Positions 1 through 6,762 of a DNA stretch of 10,521 nucleotides are shown here, piece after piece; positions within the stretch are counted from its first letter, which is position 1; the number at the start of each line of letters is the position of its first letter. The notes beneath the pieces were generated by a model. It was not told the origin of the DNA and made no database searches. It was given only the letters and a program-made list of their open reading frames with translations. The DNA is from an uncultured Bacilli bacterium. Its GTDB lineage: Bacteria; Bacillota_I; Bacilli_A; RF39; UBA660. Where the stretch lies: NCBI GenBank assembly GCA_934101745.1, contig CAKOSD010000024.1:1-10521 (forward strand), written 5' to 3'. A program made the position numbers and the translations under genes.

Positions 1-228
1 CTAGACTTGGTAAGTGAATTAGAAAAAGAAATTGCAATCTTAGAAATATATCTTCCTAAACAATTATCACATGAAGAATTAGAAACTAAAGTTCAAGAAA
101 TCTTGAAAAATTATCCAAACGCAACAATTAAAGATATGGGTAAAATTATGAAAGAGGCAAGTAGTACTTTGGGTTCGGTTGCTGATATGAGTGAAGTTAG
201 TAAACTAATCAAAGCAAGTTTAAACTGA
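1..228 (+). CDS. yqeY: YqeY/GatB-like domain protein, C-terminal part (cut by window start)
   Basis: Frame 1 is open from the first base, so this is the 3' part of a gene that starts upstream; about 75 codons are visible. The fragment begins with a Lys/Glu-rich helix followed by the family hallmark IAILEIYLPKQLS, then a helical segment and the GKIMKEAS region, ending with a short basic tail. This is the C-terminal helical domain shared by YqeY proteins and the tail of GatB, which in GatB contacts tRNA. The cellular role of free-standing YqeY is poorly known. In Bacillus subtilis yqeY lies just before the yqf cluster, which matches the next genes here. The gene stops with TGA, and a terminator hairpin begins at the next base. 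The family is confident; function is not inferred beyond it. Confidence 0.88.
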   Translation, partial: LDLVSELEKEIAILEIYLPKQLSHEELETKVQEILKNYPNATIKDMGKIMKEASSTLGSVADMSEVSKLIKASLN

Positions 229-252
229 GAAGTCTTATTAGACTTCTTTTTT
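229..252 (+). terminator. Rho-independent terminator of yqeY
   Basis: A perfect 7-bp stem, GAAGTCT (229-235) with AGACTTC (240-246), closes a TATT loop and is followed by six Ts (247-252). It begins immediately after the yqeY stop codon. Only 23 bases separate its end from the yqfC start, so any separate yqfC promoter would have to overlap the hairpin or lie inside yqeY. Confidence 0.85.
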
Positions 253-275
253 CATAGGATTATTTAGGTGATACT

Positions 276-515
276 ATGCATATCTGGACTAATCTCCAAA
301 AGTTTTTATATGATAAAGATTATTTTTTAGCCTATTTTAACAGTACTTTGTATGTTTATAATTTTACTAAAATCTATTATATAAGTAGTAAAAAAATAAT
401 TTTAGATATAAATAATCGCAAAATAACGATATCCGGTAATGATCTTATTTTAAAAAAGTCATGTGGTAATGAATTAATTATTTTTGGTACCATTAAGGAA
501 GTATCCTATGAATAA
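276..515 (+). CDS. yqfC: Sporulation protein YqfC (YabP/YqfC family)
   Basis: This 79-residue protein has no signal peptide or membrane segment. Its C-terminal half (residues about 40-79) carries the beta-rich YabP/YqfC pattern: ILDI, then ITISGNDLIL, then ELIIFGTIKEVSY. The family is known from endospore formers, where yqfC is transcribed in the mother cell by sigma-E; its biochemical role is not established. The match rests on the motif pattern and on position directly before yqfD, the usual partner. The start ATG has the extended Shine-Dalgarno AGGTGAT at 266-272, complementary to the 16S rRNA 3' end. The last codons overlap the yqfD start by 8 bases, implying translational coupling. The length is slightly below the usual 90 or so residues, with the N-terminal part the most divergent. 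Confidence 0.82.
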   Translation: MHIWTNLQKFLYDKDYFLAYFNSTLYVYNFTKIYYISSKKIILDINNRKITISGNDLILKKSCGNELIIFGTIKEVSYE

Positions 516-1611
516 CTTACTTATCGTAAATATTCGGGTATTTAATCTTAATAGTTTTCTTCTAAACTCAGTAAAAAATGATATTTATATTGAAAGAATA
601 AGTTACAAGCAAAATGTTTTAAAATGTAAAATAAAAAAAGAGGATTTGAAAAAGATAAACAAGTATTATAAAGTAACTATTTTAAGAGCAATTAATTTAG
701 AAAGTATTTTCTTCTCGATAAAGCAAAACTACCTATTAGTATTAAGTATAATTTTTAGTATAATTCTCTTCTTCGCATTTAAAAATGTTATTATTAAAGT
801 TGAGATAGTAAGCCCTAATGATACTCTAGTTAAAAGCCTAAATAAATCTTTAGAAAACTATGGTCTTAAAAGATTAAGTTTAAAAAAAGATACAAATAGC
901 ATTTTAAAAATTAAAAATCAATTAGAAAAAGATTATAAAGATACCATTGAATGGCTAGAAATCAAAAACGTTGGTATGACTTATTTGGTAACCATCGAAG
1001 AGCGTAAAATAAAGACAGAAAATCCGACCGCAGAATATTGTAATGTTTATGCCCAAAAAGATGGCATAGTAAAAAAGATAATTGCTACAAATGGCCATGT
1101 TTTAACCTCTGAAAACCAATACGTAAGAAAAGGGGATTTACTTATTAGTGGAGATATTACGTTAAATACCGAGACTAGGGGTAAGACTTGTGCTAAAGGA
1201 ACGGTGTATGGTGAGGTCTGGTATAAGGCTAGTATAAACGTTCCTCGAAAGTATCAAATAAAACAATATACCGGCCGAAGTCAAACTAATTTTAAACTTG
1301 ACTTGGGACGTAACGACTATAAAATTCTTCGCAGTAAATATGCTAAATATGATGAAGAATCTAAAGAAATAATTAGTATTTTAGGAAAAAAACTTTTAAA
1401 AAGCAAAGAAAAAGAATATGTTTATAAAGATGCTTATTATACTCAAGAAGAATTAAATAGTAAAATTGAGGAAATAATCAGTACCAAAATTAATTTAAAA
1501 AAAGAGATGGGCGAAGCAATTTTATATAAAAATGTTTTGAAAAAGACGGAGTTTGATAGTACAATAGATATAGAAGTATTTGTAACCGCGTTAGTAATAC
1601 TTTCAGAATAG
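508..1611 (+). CDS. yqfD: Sporulation protein YqfD, membrane-anchored
   Basis: The protein has 367 residues from the ATG at 508. That start is chosen over an in-frame TTG at 484 because AAGGAAG (495-501) lies 6 bases before it. Residues 1-70 form a small cytoplasmic domain. Residues about 75-95 are a single strongly hydrophobic membrane segment. Residues about 96-168 look like a POTRA-type domain (VSPNDTLVKSL, then GMTYLVTIEERK). The segment at about 178-216 has the family pattern YAQKDGIVKKIIATNG followed by VRKGDLLISG. A charged, helical C-terminal region completes it. YqfD (stage IV sporulation family) is made in the mother cell under sigma-E in Bacillus and is found in endospore formers; its molecular role is unsettled. 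It overlaps yqfC by 8 bases and is followed 13 bases later by the VanZ-family gene. Length is close to the B. subtilis protein (about 400). Confidence 0.87.
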   Translation: MNNLLIVNIRVFNLNSFLLNSVKNDIYIERISYKQNVLKCKIKKEDLKKINKYYKVTILRAINLESIFFSIKQNYLLVLSIIFSIILFFAFKNVIIKVEIVSPNDTLVKSLNKSLENYGLKRLSLKKDTNSILKIKNQLEKDYKDTIEWLEIKNVGMTYLVTIEERKIKTENPTAEYCNVYAQKDGIVKKIIATNGHVLTSENQYVRKGDLLISGDITLNTETRGKTCAKGTVYGEVWYKASINVPRKYQIKQYTGRSQTNFKLDLGRNDYKILRSKYAKYDEESKEIISILGKKLLKSKEKEYVYKDAYYTQEELNSKIEEIISTKINLKKEMGEAILYKNVLKKTEFDSTIDIEVFVTALVILSE

Positions 1612-1624
1612 ATAGTGAGGATTT

Positions 1625-2242
1625 ATGTTTAATGAAGCATTCCATAACATTGTAAATAGTGCTTTACCAATGTTAATTATATTTATAGTTGTAATTTGTA
1701 CAGTAAGGATTAGTTATATAAAAAATACTAATCAAAAAATTGTTTTGCATGATGAAATATTTAATTTGCTTTTTATAATATATGTATTACTTTTATTTGA
1801 ACTTTTAACAGGAACCGAAAATTCTTATGGTAGTGGTATGAATATTATTCCTTTTAAAGAAATAATGCGCTATAAATTTGGCAGTAAAATGTTTATTTAT
1901 AATGTTTTAGGTAATATTTTAATATTTGTTCCTTTTGGGTATTTTATTTCTCGTTACGTTAAACCAAAGAAAGTTTTTCCTATAATTGTTGATGCGATAA
2001 TTACCAGTATTACGGTGGAGACTGTTCAGTTAAAAATAGGTCGCTCTTTTGATATCGATGATGTAATGTTAAATATGGTTGGAGCCGTTTTGGGTTATTT
2101 TGTTTATATTGCTTTAGATGCTATTTATAAACATTTACCTAAAATTTTACAGAAAGACTTTATTTATGATGTTATTTCTCTTATAATACTAGTTATGTTT
2201 ATTTTATATGCAACAAATATTTTAGATTTAAGGTGGTTTTAA
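1625..2242 (+). CDS. VanZ-family integral membrane protein
   Basis: This 205-residue protein has about six hydrophobic segments: roughly 13-31, 45-63, 92-110, 117-136, 146-168 and 179-200. It carries the VanZ-family landmarks: NIIPF at 73-77, NVLGNILIFVPFG at 93-105, ETVQ at 132-135, and the SFDIDDVMLNMVGAVLGY stretch at 141-158. VanZ of the vanA cluster gives low-level teicoplanin resistance, but most chromosomal members have no known role. Nothing here points to glycopeptide resistance: there are no vanHAX or vanRS neighbours. The gene sits in a tight run, 13 bases after yqfD, and its TAA shares one base with the ybeY ATG. In B. subtilis this interval holds phoH and pgpH (yqfF), so a membrane protein of another family occupies their place. 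An SD-like GTGAGG lies at 1615-1620. Confidence 0.85.
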   Translation: MFNEAFHNIVNSALPMLIIFIVVICTVRISYIKNTNQKIVLHDEIFNLLFIIYVLLLFELLTGTENSYGSGMNIIPFKEIMRYKFGSKMFIYNVLGNILIFVPFGYFISRYVKPKKVFPIIVDAIITSITVETVQLKIGRSFDIDDVMLNMVGAVLGYFVYIALDAIYKHLPKILQKDFIYDVISLIILVMFILYATNILDLRWF

Positions 2243-2685
2243 TGGAAAATAATTATACGATTGTTGACAATGATTTATACAAAGATTATGCTTATTTAGA
2301 CAAGGTAATTAATAAAACTTTAGAAGAAGAACAAGTTACGGGGGCTGTTTTTTCCATAATCTTTGTTACTTTAGATGAAATACATAGATTAAATAAAGAA
2401 TATCGGGGTATTGATAGACCAACCGACGTTATTTCGTTTGCCTTAGAAGATAGTGCTGATTTTGAAGTCAGTGGTTTGCGAGTTTTAGGCGATATCTATA
2501 TTTGCATTGAAAAAATGGAAGAACAAGCCCAGGAATATGGTCATAGTAAAATGCGCGAGTTATCATTTTTAACCTGTCATGGTCTTTTGCACCTTTTAGG
2601 CTATGATCATATGGAACCGGTTGCCGAGAAAATTATGTTCGGCAAACAAGATAAAATTTTAGAAGAATTGGAGATAACTAGATGA
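2242..2685 (+). CDS. ybeY: Endoribonuclease/rRNA maturation factor YbeY
   Basis: The protein has 147 residues from the ATG at 2242. That start is preferred over an in-frame GTG at 2233 because AAGGTGG (2230-2236) is well placed before the ATG. The UPF0054 zinc-site signature HGLLHLLGYDH spans residues 113-123, giving the three metal-binding histidines H113, H117 and H123. The conserved NKEYRGIDRPTDVISFAL segment is at residues 51-68. YbeY is a single-strand endoribonuclease needed for 16S rRNA 3'-end maturation and ribosome quality control, and it is known to work with Era. The start overlaps the preceding VanZ-family stop (TAATG), and the end overlaps era as ATGA, so the two products are probably translated in step. 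The tail motif after the zinc site, normally EMFxxQE, is changed to KIMFGKQD. Confidence 0.96.
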   Translation: MENNYTIVDNDLYKDYAYLDKVINKTLEEEQVTGAVFSIIFVTLDEIHRLNKEYRGIDRPTDVISFALEDSADFEVSGLRVLGDIYICIEKMEEQAQEYGHSKMRELSFLTCHGLLHLLGYDHMEPVAEKIMFGKQDKILEELEITR

Positions 2686-3560
2686 AGAGTGGATTTGTAA
2701 GTATAATCGGGCGTCCTAACGTAGGAAAGTCAACCCTTTTAAATAATATTGTTAATTATCATGTGGCCATAACTTCGGATAAAGCCGGCACGACTCGAAA
2801 TATTATTGAAGGAATTTATAATGATAGCGAAAGCCAAATAGTGTTTGTTGATACTCCTGGTATTAATAAACCGATTGATAAGTTAGGTAAAGTTTTAAAT
2901 AAGCAATCTCAAAGTCAGCAAAAAGAAGTTGATTGTATCTTATTAGTTGTTGATGCTAAAAGTGGTCTTGGTCGGGGAGATCGAGAAATTATTAAAAATT
3001 TAAATGAAGATATTCCTACTATTTTAGTTTTAAATAAAATTGATGCTATGAAAAAAGAAGAAATAATAACTAGAATAGTAGAGTATAATGATTTATTTGC
3101 CTTTAGTGATATTGTTCCTGTAAGTGCTAGAAGTGGTGAAAATGTTAAAACTTTGATTAACGTTGTAAGAAAATATTTAACTGATGATATTAAGTACTTT
3201 AAAGATGATGCTATAACTAGTAGTTCTATTCGTTTTATGATTAGTGAATACGTTAGAGAAAAACTATTTAACCATTTAGAACAAGAAATTCCTCATGCTA
3301 TAACTTGCTTTACAACTGGTTATGAAGAAAAAGAAAAAATAGTTAATGTTAATGTGGATATTATTGTCGATAGAGAATCTTTAAAAAAGATAATTATTGG
3401 GCATAATGGCGAAATGTTAAAAAATATTGGCATGGAATCGCGTAAAGATATTGAAACCTTGGTAGGCAAAAAGGTTTATCTAGAATTATACGTTAAATGT
3501 ATTCCTAACTGGCGTGATAAAGAATTTATCCTAAAAGATTTAGGATTCTATGAATTTTAA
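2682..3560 (+). CDS. era: GTPase Era (16S rRNA-binding, 30S assembly)
   Basis: This 292-residue protein has the usual length for Era. The GTPase domain shows G1 GRPNVGKS (10-17), the TTRN switch-I motif (37-40), G3 DTPG (57-60), G4 NKID (118-121) and G5 VSARSG (147-152). The C-terminal KH domain includes IIIGHNGEMLKNIG (237-250) and ends with KVYLELYVK, then NWRDKEFILKDLGF. Era binds the 3' end of 16S rRNA and acts as a checkpoint in small-subunit assembly. Two small departures stand out. The residue before TTRN is Gly, where Gln is common, and the KH loop reads GHNG where GKGG is usual; the GxxG frame is kept. The start overlaps the ybeY stop (ATGA), with GGAG at 2670-2673 as a modest ribosome binding site. 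A weak terminator follows. Confidence 0.97.
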   Translation: MKSGFVSIIGRPNVGKSTLLNNIVNYHVAITSDKAGTTRNIIEGIYNDSESQIVFVDTPGINKPIDKLGKVLNKQSQSQQKEVDCILLVVDAKSGLGRGDREIIKNLNEDIPTILVLNKIDAMKKEEIITRIVEYNDLFAFSDIVPVSARSGENVKTLINVVRKYLTDDIKYFKDDAITSSSIRFMISEYVREKLFNHLEQEIPHAITCFTTGYEEKEKIVNVNVDIIVDRESLKKIIIGHNGEMLKNIGMESRKDIETLVGKKVYLELYVKCIPNWRDKEFILKDLGFYEF

Positions 3561-3563
3561 AGT

Positions 3564-3618
3564 CTAATTAGTTAAAAATAATAAAAGAGAGAAAAAAACT
3601 AATTCTTTCTTTTTTTCT
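3564..3618 (+). terminator. Probable weak terminator after era
   Basis: AATTAGTT (3566-3573) can pair with AACTAATT (3597-3604) around an A-rich 23-base loop, followed by a C-interrupted T tract (3606-3616). A smaller alternative pairs AGAGAGAA (3586-3593 region) with TTCTTTCT, using one G-U pair. Both stems are AT-rich, so termination may be partial and allow read-through into yqzL and recO. Confidence 0.4.
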
Positions 3619-3674
3619 AAAAATAGTGAATAAAAAAATAATTCTTGCATCATTATAATAATAGGTGATGAAAA

Positions 3675-3755
3675 ATGAGTAAAGAAGAATTATGGCAATT
3701 ATTTAAAGAAACAGGAAAGATTGAATATTATTTACAATACAAAAAGCAAAAATAA
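3675..3755 (+). CDS. yqzL: YqzL-like microprotein, 26 residues
   Basis: This short ORF encodes MSKEELWQLFKETGKIEYYL followed by QYKKQK. The pattern W, two residues, F, two residues, TG, I, two residues, YL, then a Tyr-Lys matches the conserved core of the YqzL family. In B. subtilis the yqzL gene lies exactly between era and recO, as here. The family has no known function. The reading frame has the extended Shine-Dalgarno AGGTGAT at 3663-3669, 5 bases before the ATG, the same signal used by yqfC and sigK. The protein is shorter than typical YqzL (about 45-50 residues) and lacks the acidic tail. A TATAAT lies at 3654-3659, but no good -35 pairs with it, so transcription may come by read-through from era. 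recO starts 21 bases downstream. Confidence 0.78.
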   Translation: MSKEELWQLFKETGKIEYYLQYKKQK

Positions 3756-3776
3756 ATTTTAAAAAGAAGTGAAAAA

Positions 3777-4505
3777 ATGACTGAAAGTGTAGAAGGGATT
3801 ATTTTGTATGTAACTCCTTTTAAAGAAAGCAGTGAAATATTACAAGTTTTGACTAAAGAATATGGCCTTATTGGCCTTCTTTGTCGTGGTTCTAAGAAGG
3901 TTAAAAGTAAGTTTTTAAATAAAACAAGAATTTATAACTATGCCAATTTCTTTATTAATTATAAAAAAGAAGGACTATCAATAGTAAAAGAAATAGATGT
4001 TATTGATTATTTTAATTATTTTCATCAAGATATCAATTTAATAACTTATCTTAGTTATTTAGGATCTCTTACTTATCAAGTTGTAAAACAAGATAATAAT
4101 AAAGATATATTAAATATTTTACTCATTACTTTAGAAAAAATAAAAAATGGTTTAGATCCTTTAGTACTTACTAATATTTTAGAAATTAAATATTTAAAGT
4201 ATTTAGGAATAAATCTTAATTTAAGATGTTGTATTAAATGTGGTGGTAGTGCTGATATTGTAACTTTAAATGGCTCTTTAGGAGGCTTGCTTTGTCGACA
4301 TTGTTATCAAAAAGAGTACCTTGTTAGTAAAAAAACTATTATTATGATAAGAAATTATGCCACTATTGATATAAATAAAATAAAAGAAATTAAAATTAGC
4401 CCGCTAGTTAAGACTGAAATTAATTTATTTTTAAGTAATTATTATGAAACTTTTACCGGATTATATGTTAAAAATAAAGAATTATTAAACAAACTAGCAA
4501 TGTAA
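3777..4505 (+). CDS. recO: DNA repair protein RecO
   Basis: This 242-residue protein has the standard RecO layout. The N-terminal OB-fold (about residues 1-80) opens with VEGIILYVTPFKESSEILQV and includes GLIGLLCRGSKK. A helical middle follows, with LTNILEIKYLKYLGI at about 131-145. A zinc site has C152-x-x-C155 paired with C173-x-x-C176. RecO binds single-stranded DNA and, with RecR, loads RecA onto SSB-coated gaps in the RecFOR pathway. The position after era and yqzL matches Bacillus. The ribosome binding site is weak (AAGAAGTG just upstream), and the gene is 21 bases downstream of yqzL, so the two are likely co-transcribed. All four zinc cysteines are present, unlike in many enterobacterial RecO proteins. 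Confidence 0.95.
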   Translation: MTESVEGIILYVTPFKESSEILQVLTKEYGLIGLLCRGSKKVKSKFLNKTRIYNYANFFINYKKEGLSIVKEIDVIDYFNYFHQDINLITYLSYLGSLTYQVVKQDNNKDILNILLITLEKIKNGLDPLVLTNILEIKYLKYLGINLNLRCCIKCGGSADIVTLNGSLGGLLCRHCYQKEYLVSKKTIIMIRNYATIDINKIKEIKISPLVKTEINLFLSNYYETFTGLYVKNKELLNKLAM

Positions 4506-4507
4506 TC

Positions 4508-4536
4508 TTGCAAAAAAGGCTAAGTTTTATTATACT
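4508..4536 (+). promoter_or_regulatory. Sigma-A type promoter for the 230-aa gene and glyS
   Basis: TTGCAA (4508-4513) and TATACT (4531-4536) are separated by exactly 17 bases. The likely start of transcription is near 4543, leaving a leader of only about 10 bases before the next gene. That leaves no room for a T-box or other leader riboswitch. The -35 box begins three bases after the recO stop codon. Confidence 0.68.
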
Positions 4537-4554
4537 AAATGGTGTTAAAGGTTG

Positions 4555-5244
4555 ATGGTGGTTGTTTTGGATATAGAAGTAATAAGAGCATTAACGGGTA
4601 ATTACAAAGCCGTAATTATAAAAAAAGATAATATTAAATGTTATGGTTTTTATAATTATGGAACTTGTGAAATATTAGATGTTAATGTACCTCTTAAGGA
4701 AGAAATTAATAGTGATATTGTCTTAGATTTTTTAAGAAAGGATATTATAGCCTGGAAAAGTCATCCTAATAATGTTGATTTTGATATTGTGGTTAGAAAT
4801 GACGATAAGGTTTTACAAATTGAAAGAACTTTATTAAGTAGTGTAAATAATGAGATTAAGAAAAATTTAATAACTACTGTAAAAAGAAGTCTTATAAACA
4901 TAATAAAAAAAGGTAATGGTTTTTTAGAAATTAATTTGGTTAAAGATAAAATAACAGTGCTTGATAAGTATTGTAATAATGTTGTTTTTATGGCGGGGCA
5001 TTTATCCGACTTGGAAATACTAGATATAGTTAATTTTTTACTTAGTAATGTTTCCAAACCTGATAATATTAAGATAAATTATCAATTTAATAAACCAATT
5101 GGGGTTTCTATTACTGCGTTTAATAGTCATGTTGATTTTAGCGGTGATGAAAAAAATATACAGCCTATAATTGAAAATTGTACTTTTTATAAAGAAAATT
5201 TAAAAAATATTAATTGTCATCAATTAAAAATGGAAGGATTTTAA
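4555..5244 (+). CDS. Hypothetical protein, 229-230 aa, upstream of glyS
   Basis: I do not recognise this protein. It has no signal peptide, no convincing membrane segment and no catalytic motif that I can name. It alternates short beta-like stretches (VVVLDIEVI, YKAVIIK, VDFDIVVRN, FLEINLV, NVVFMAGH) with two helical parts (about 80-120 and 150-165), which suggests a soluble mixed alpha/beta cytoplasmic protein. Four cysteines occur singly and do not form a metal-site pattern. The start is uncertain: TTG 4552, ATG 4555 and GTG 4558 are consecutive codons, with AAAGG (4547-4551) only 3-6 bases away; I chose the ATG. The gene has its own promoter and ends two bases before the glyS ATG, with the glyS ribosome binding site inside its last codons, so it is co-expressed with glyS. 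A long reading frame on the opposite strand here is treated as a shadow. Confidence 0.75.
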   Translation: MVVVLDIEVIRALTGNYKAVIIKKDNIKCYGFYNYGTCEILDVNVPLKEEINSDIVLDFLRKDIIAWKSHPNNVDFDIVVRNDDKVLQIERTLLSSVNNEIKKNLITTVKRSLINIIKKGNGFLEINLVKDKITVLDKYCNNVVFMAGHLSDLEILDIVNFLLSNVSKPDNIKINYQFNKPIGVSITAFNSHVDFSGDEKNIQPIIENCTFYKENLKNINCHQLKMEGF

Positions 5245-5246
5245 AT

Positions 5247-6632
5247 ATGAAAAATAATATGGAAGATATAGTTAATTTTTGTAAACAATATGGATATATA
5301 TTTCCCGGAAGTGAGATTTATGGGGGACTCGCTAATACTTGGGATTTTGGACCTTTAGGAAGAGAATTAAAAGAAAATATAAAAAAATGTTGGTGGAAAA
5401 AGTTTATTGTTGAAAATAAATACAATTACGGTCTTGATGCGGCTATCTTAATGAATCCTAATGTGTGGGTTGCCTCTGGTCATGTTGCCTCATTTGCTGA
5501 TCCCTTAATTGACTGTCGTAAATGTAAGGCTAGAAGTCGCGCCGATAAATTAATTGAAGAATATTTTGCTAAAAATGATATTAGTGGCAGTGCTGATGGT
5601 TGGAGTAATGAAGAACTTACCAATTATATAAAAGAACATAACATTTGCTGCCCAAAATGCGGAACTTGTGATTTTACCGATATTCGTCAATTTAATTTAT
5701 TATTTGAAACAAGTCAAGGTGTAACCGAAGATACTAAAAATAAAATTTATTTGCGTGGAGAAACCGCCCAAGGCATATTCGTTAACTTCTTAAACGTTCA
5801 AAGAACAATGCGAGCAAAAGTGCCATTTGGTATTGGTCAAATTGGTAAAAGTTTTAGAAATGAAATAACTCCAGGTAATTTTATTTTCCGAGTTCGTGAA
5901 TTTGAACAAATGGAATTAGAATTTTTCTGTAAACCCGATAGTGATTTAGAATGGTTTGGCTTTTATAAATCATATTGTAATAGTTTCTTAAAAGATTTAG
6001 GAATTAAGCCGGAAAATTTACGAAATCGTGATCATGAAAAGCAAGAATTATCATTTTATTCTAAAGCCACAACTGATATTGAATATCATTATCCATTCGG
6101 TTGGGGAGAATTATGGGGAATTGCTGATCGCACTGATTATGATCTTTCCACGCATATGGAACATTCTAAGAAAGATTTAAGATATATAGATCCAGAAACT
6201 AATGAAAGATACTTACCTTATGTTATTGAACCAAGTGTTGGCGTTGAAAGATTGTTCCTAGCCGTTTTGTGTGATGCTTATGAACGTCAAGTCTTAGAAA
6301 ATGGAACCGAAAGAGAGGTATTACACTTATTACCAGCCTTAGCGCCATTTAAGGCCACTATTTTACCTCTAGTTAAAAAAGTCCACGGTGATAAAGCAAA
6401 TGAGATTTATTCTGAATTATTAAAAGACTTTTATGTTTCTTATGATGATGCTGGAAGCATTGGTAAACGTTATAGAAGATGTGATGCTATTGGGGTTCCT
6501 TTCTGTATTACGGTTGATGATGAGACTATAAATGATGGTGTTGTTACTATTCGTAATCGTGATACCATGGAGCAAGAAAAAGTTAAAGTTAGCGACTTAA
6601 AAGAATATATCCAAAGAGCAATTAAATTTTAA
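5247..6632 (+). CDS. glyS: Glycyl-tRNA synthetase, alpha2 (eukaryote/archaeal-like) type
   Basis: This 461-residue class II synthetase activates glycine with ATP and charges tRNA-Gly. The start ATG is chosen over an in-frame TTG at 5214, which lies inside the upstream gene, because GGAAGG (5232-5237) precedes the ATG. The N-terminus has the family opening SEIYGGLANTWDFGPLG (22-38). A zinc-type insertion has C90/C93 and C138/C141 (CRKC, CPKC and GTC). RGETAQGIF is at 170-178, motif 2 begins FRNE at 203-206 with RVREFEQMELEFF after it, and motif 3 is EPSVGVERL at 328-336. The anticodon-binding domain follows from about 360 (LLPALAPFKATI). This is the single-chain homodimeric form, not the GlyQ/GlyS tetramer used by B. 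subtilis. No T-box leader is visible. Confidence 0.97.
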   Translation: MKNNMEDIVNFCKQYGYIFPGSEIYGGLANTWDFGPLGRELKENIKKCWWKKFIVENKYNYGLDAAILMNPNVWVASGHVASFADPLIDCRKCKARSRADKLIEEYFAKNDISGSADGWSNEELTNYIKEHNICCPKCGTCDFTDIRQFNLLFETSQGVTEDTKNKIYLRGETAQGIFVNFLNVQRTMRAKVPFGIGQIGKSFRNEITPGNFIFRVREFEQMELEFFCKPDSDLEWFGFYKSYCNSFLKDLGIKPENLRNRDHEKQELSFYSKATTDIEYHYPFGWGELWGIADRTDYDLSTHMEHSKKDLRYIDPETNERYLPYVIEPSVGVERLFLAVLCDAYERQVLENGTEREVLHLLPALAPFKATILPLVKKVHGDKANEIYSELLKDFYVSYDDAGSIGKRYRRCDAIGVPFCITVDDETINDGVVTIRNRDTMEQEKVKVSDLKEYIQRAIKF

Positions 6633-6703
6633 AAAACCTAATTAATAGTTGCTAAATTAAAAACAATTTGATATTATAAATGAGCACGAAAGTCATAAAA
6701 GAA

Positions 6704-6732
6704 TTGCAAAAAGTGCTTATTTTATGTATAAT
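6704..6732 (+). promoter_or_regulatory. Sigma-A type promoter for sepF-divIVA
   Basis: TTGCAA (6704-6709) and a consensus TATAAT (6727-6732) are 17 bases apart, giving a leader of about 25 bases before sepF. The -35 sequence is identical to that of the promoter at 4508. A 5-bp dyad, AGCAC (6683-6687) with GTGCT (6713-6717), flanks the -35 box and could be an operator, but it is too short to be sure. A second, weaker candidate lies upstream: TTGCTA 6649-6654 and TATTAT 6672-6677. Confidence 0.75.
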
Positions 6733-6762
6733 TGTTGTTAGATAAAGTAAGGAGATTTAGTT

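Noticed and set aside
484..507. Upstream TTG start for yqfD (and similar upstream starts at 2233, 5214, 7179 and 7699)
   Set aside because: In each case an ATG a few codons later has a well-placed Shine-Dalgarno, and the upstream codon lies in or before that signal or deep inside the preceding gene.
1625..2242. Glycopeptide resistance gene vanZ
   Set aside because: The family match is clear, but there are no other van genes, and the gene sits in a housekeeping/sporulation run. Resistance cannot be claimed.
1..2685. Possible UGA=Trp code as in mycoplasmas
   Set aside because: TGA ends yqeY directly before a terminator and ends ybeY in an ATGA overlap with era, while Trp residues in conserved motifs use TGG. 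The standard code fits.
3645..3659. TTGCAT followed by TATAAT before yqzL as a promoter
   Set aside because: The two boxes are only 3 bases apart, and the predicted start for the TATAAT would fall in the ribosome binding site. No proper -35 was seen.
4761..5057. 98-codon open frame on the minus strand
   Set aside because: It lies entirely inside the 230-aa plus-strand gene, which has a promoter and is coupled to glyS. The antisense frame is Leu/Ser/Thr-rich as expected for a shadow of Lys/Asn-rich coding sequence.
6680..6745. 21-codon frame before sepF
   Set aside because: It has no ribosome binding site and spans the sepF promoter, so it would not be on the main transcript.
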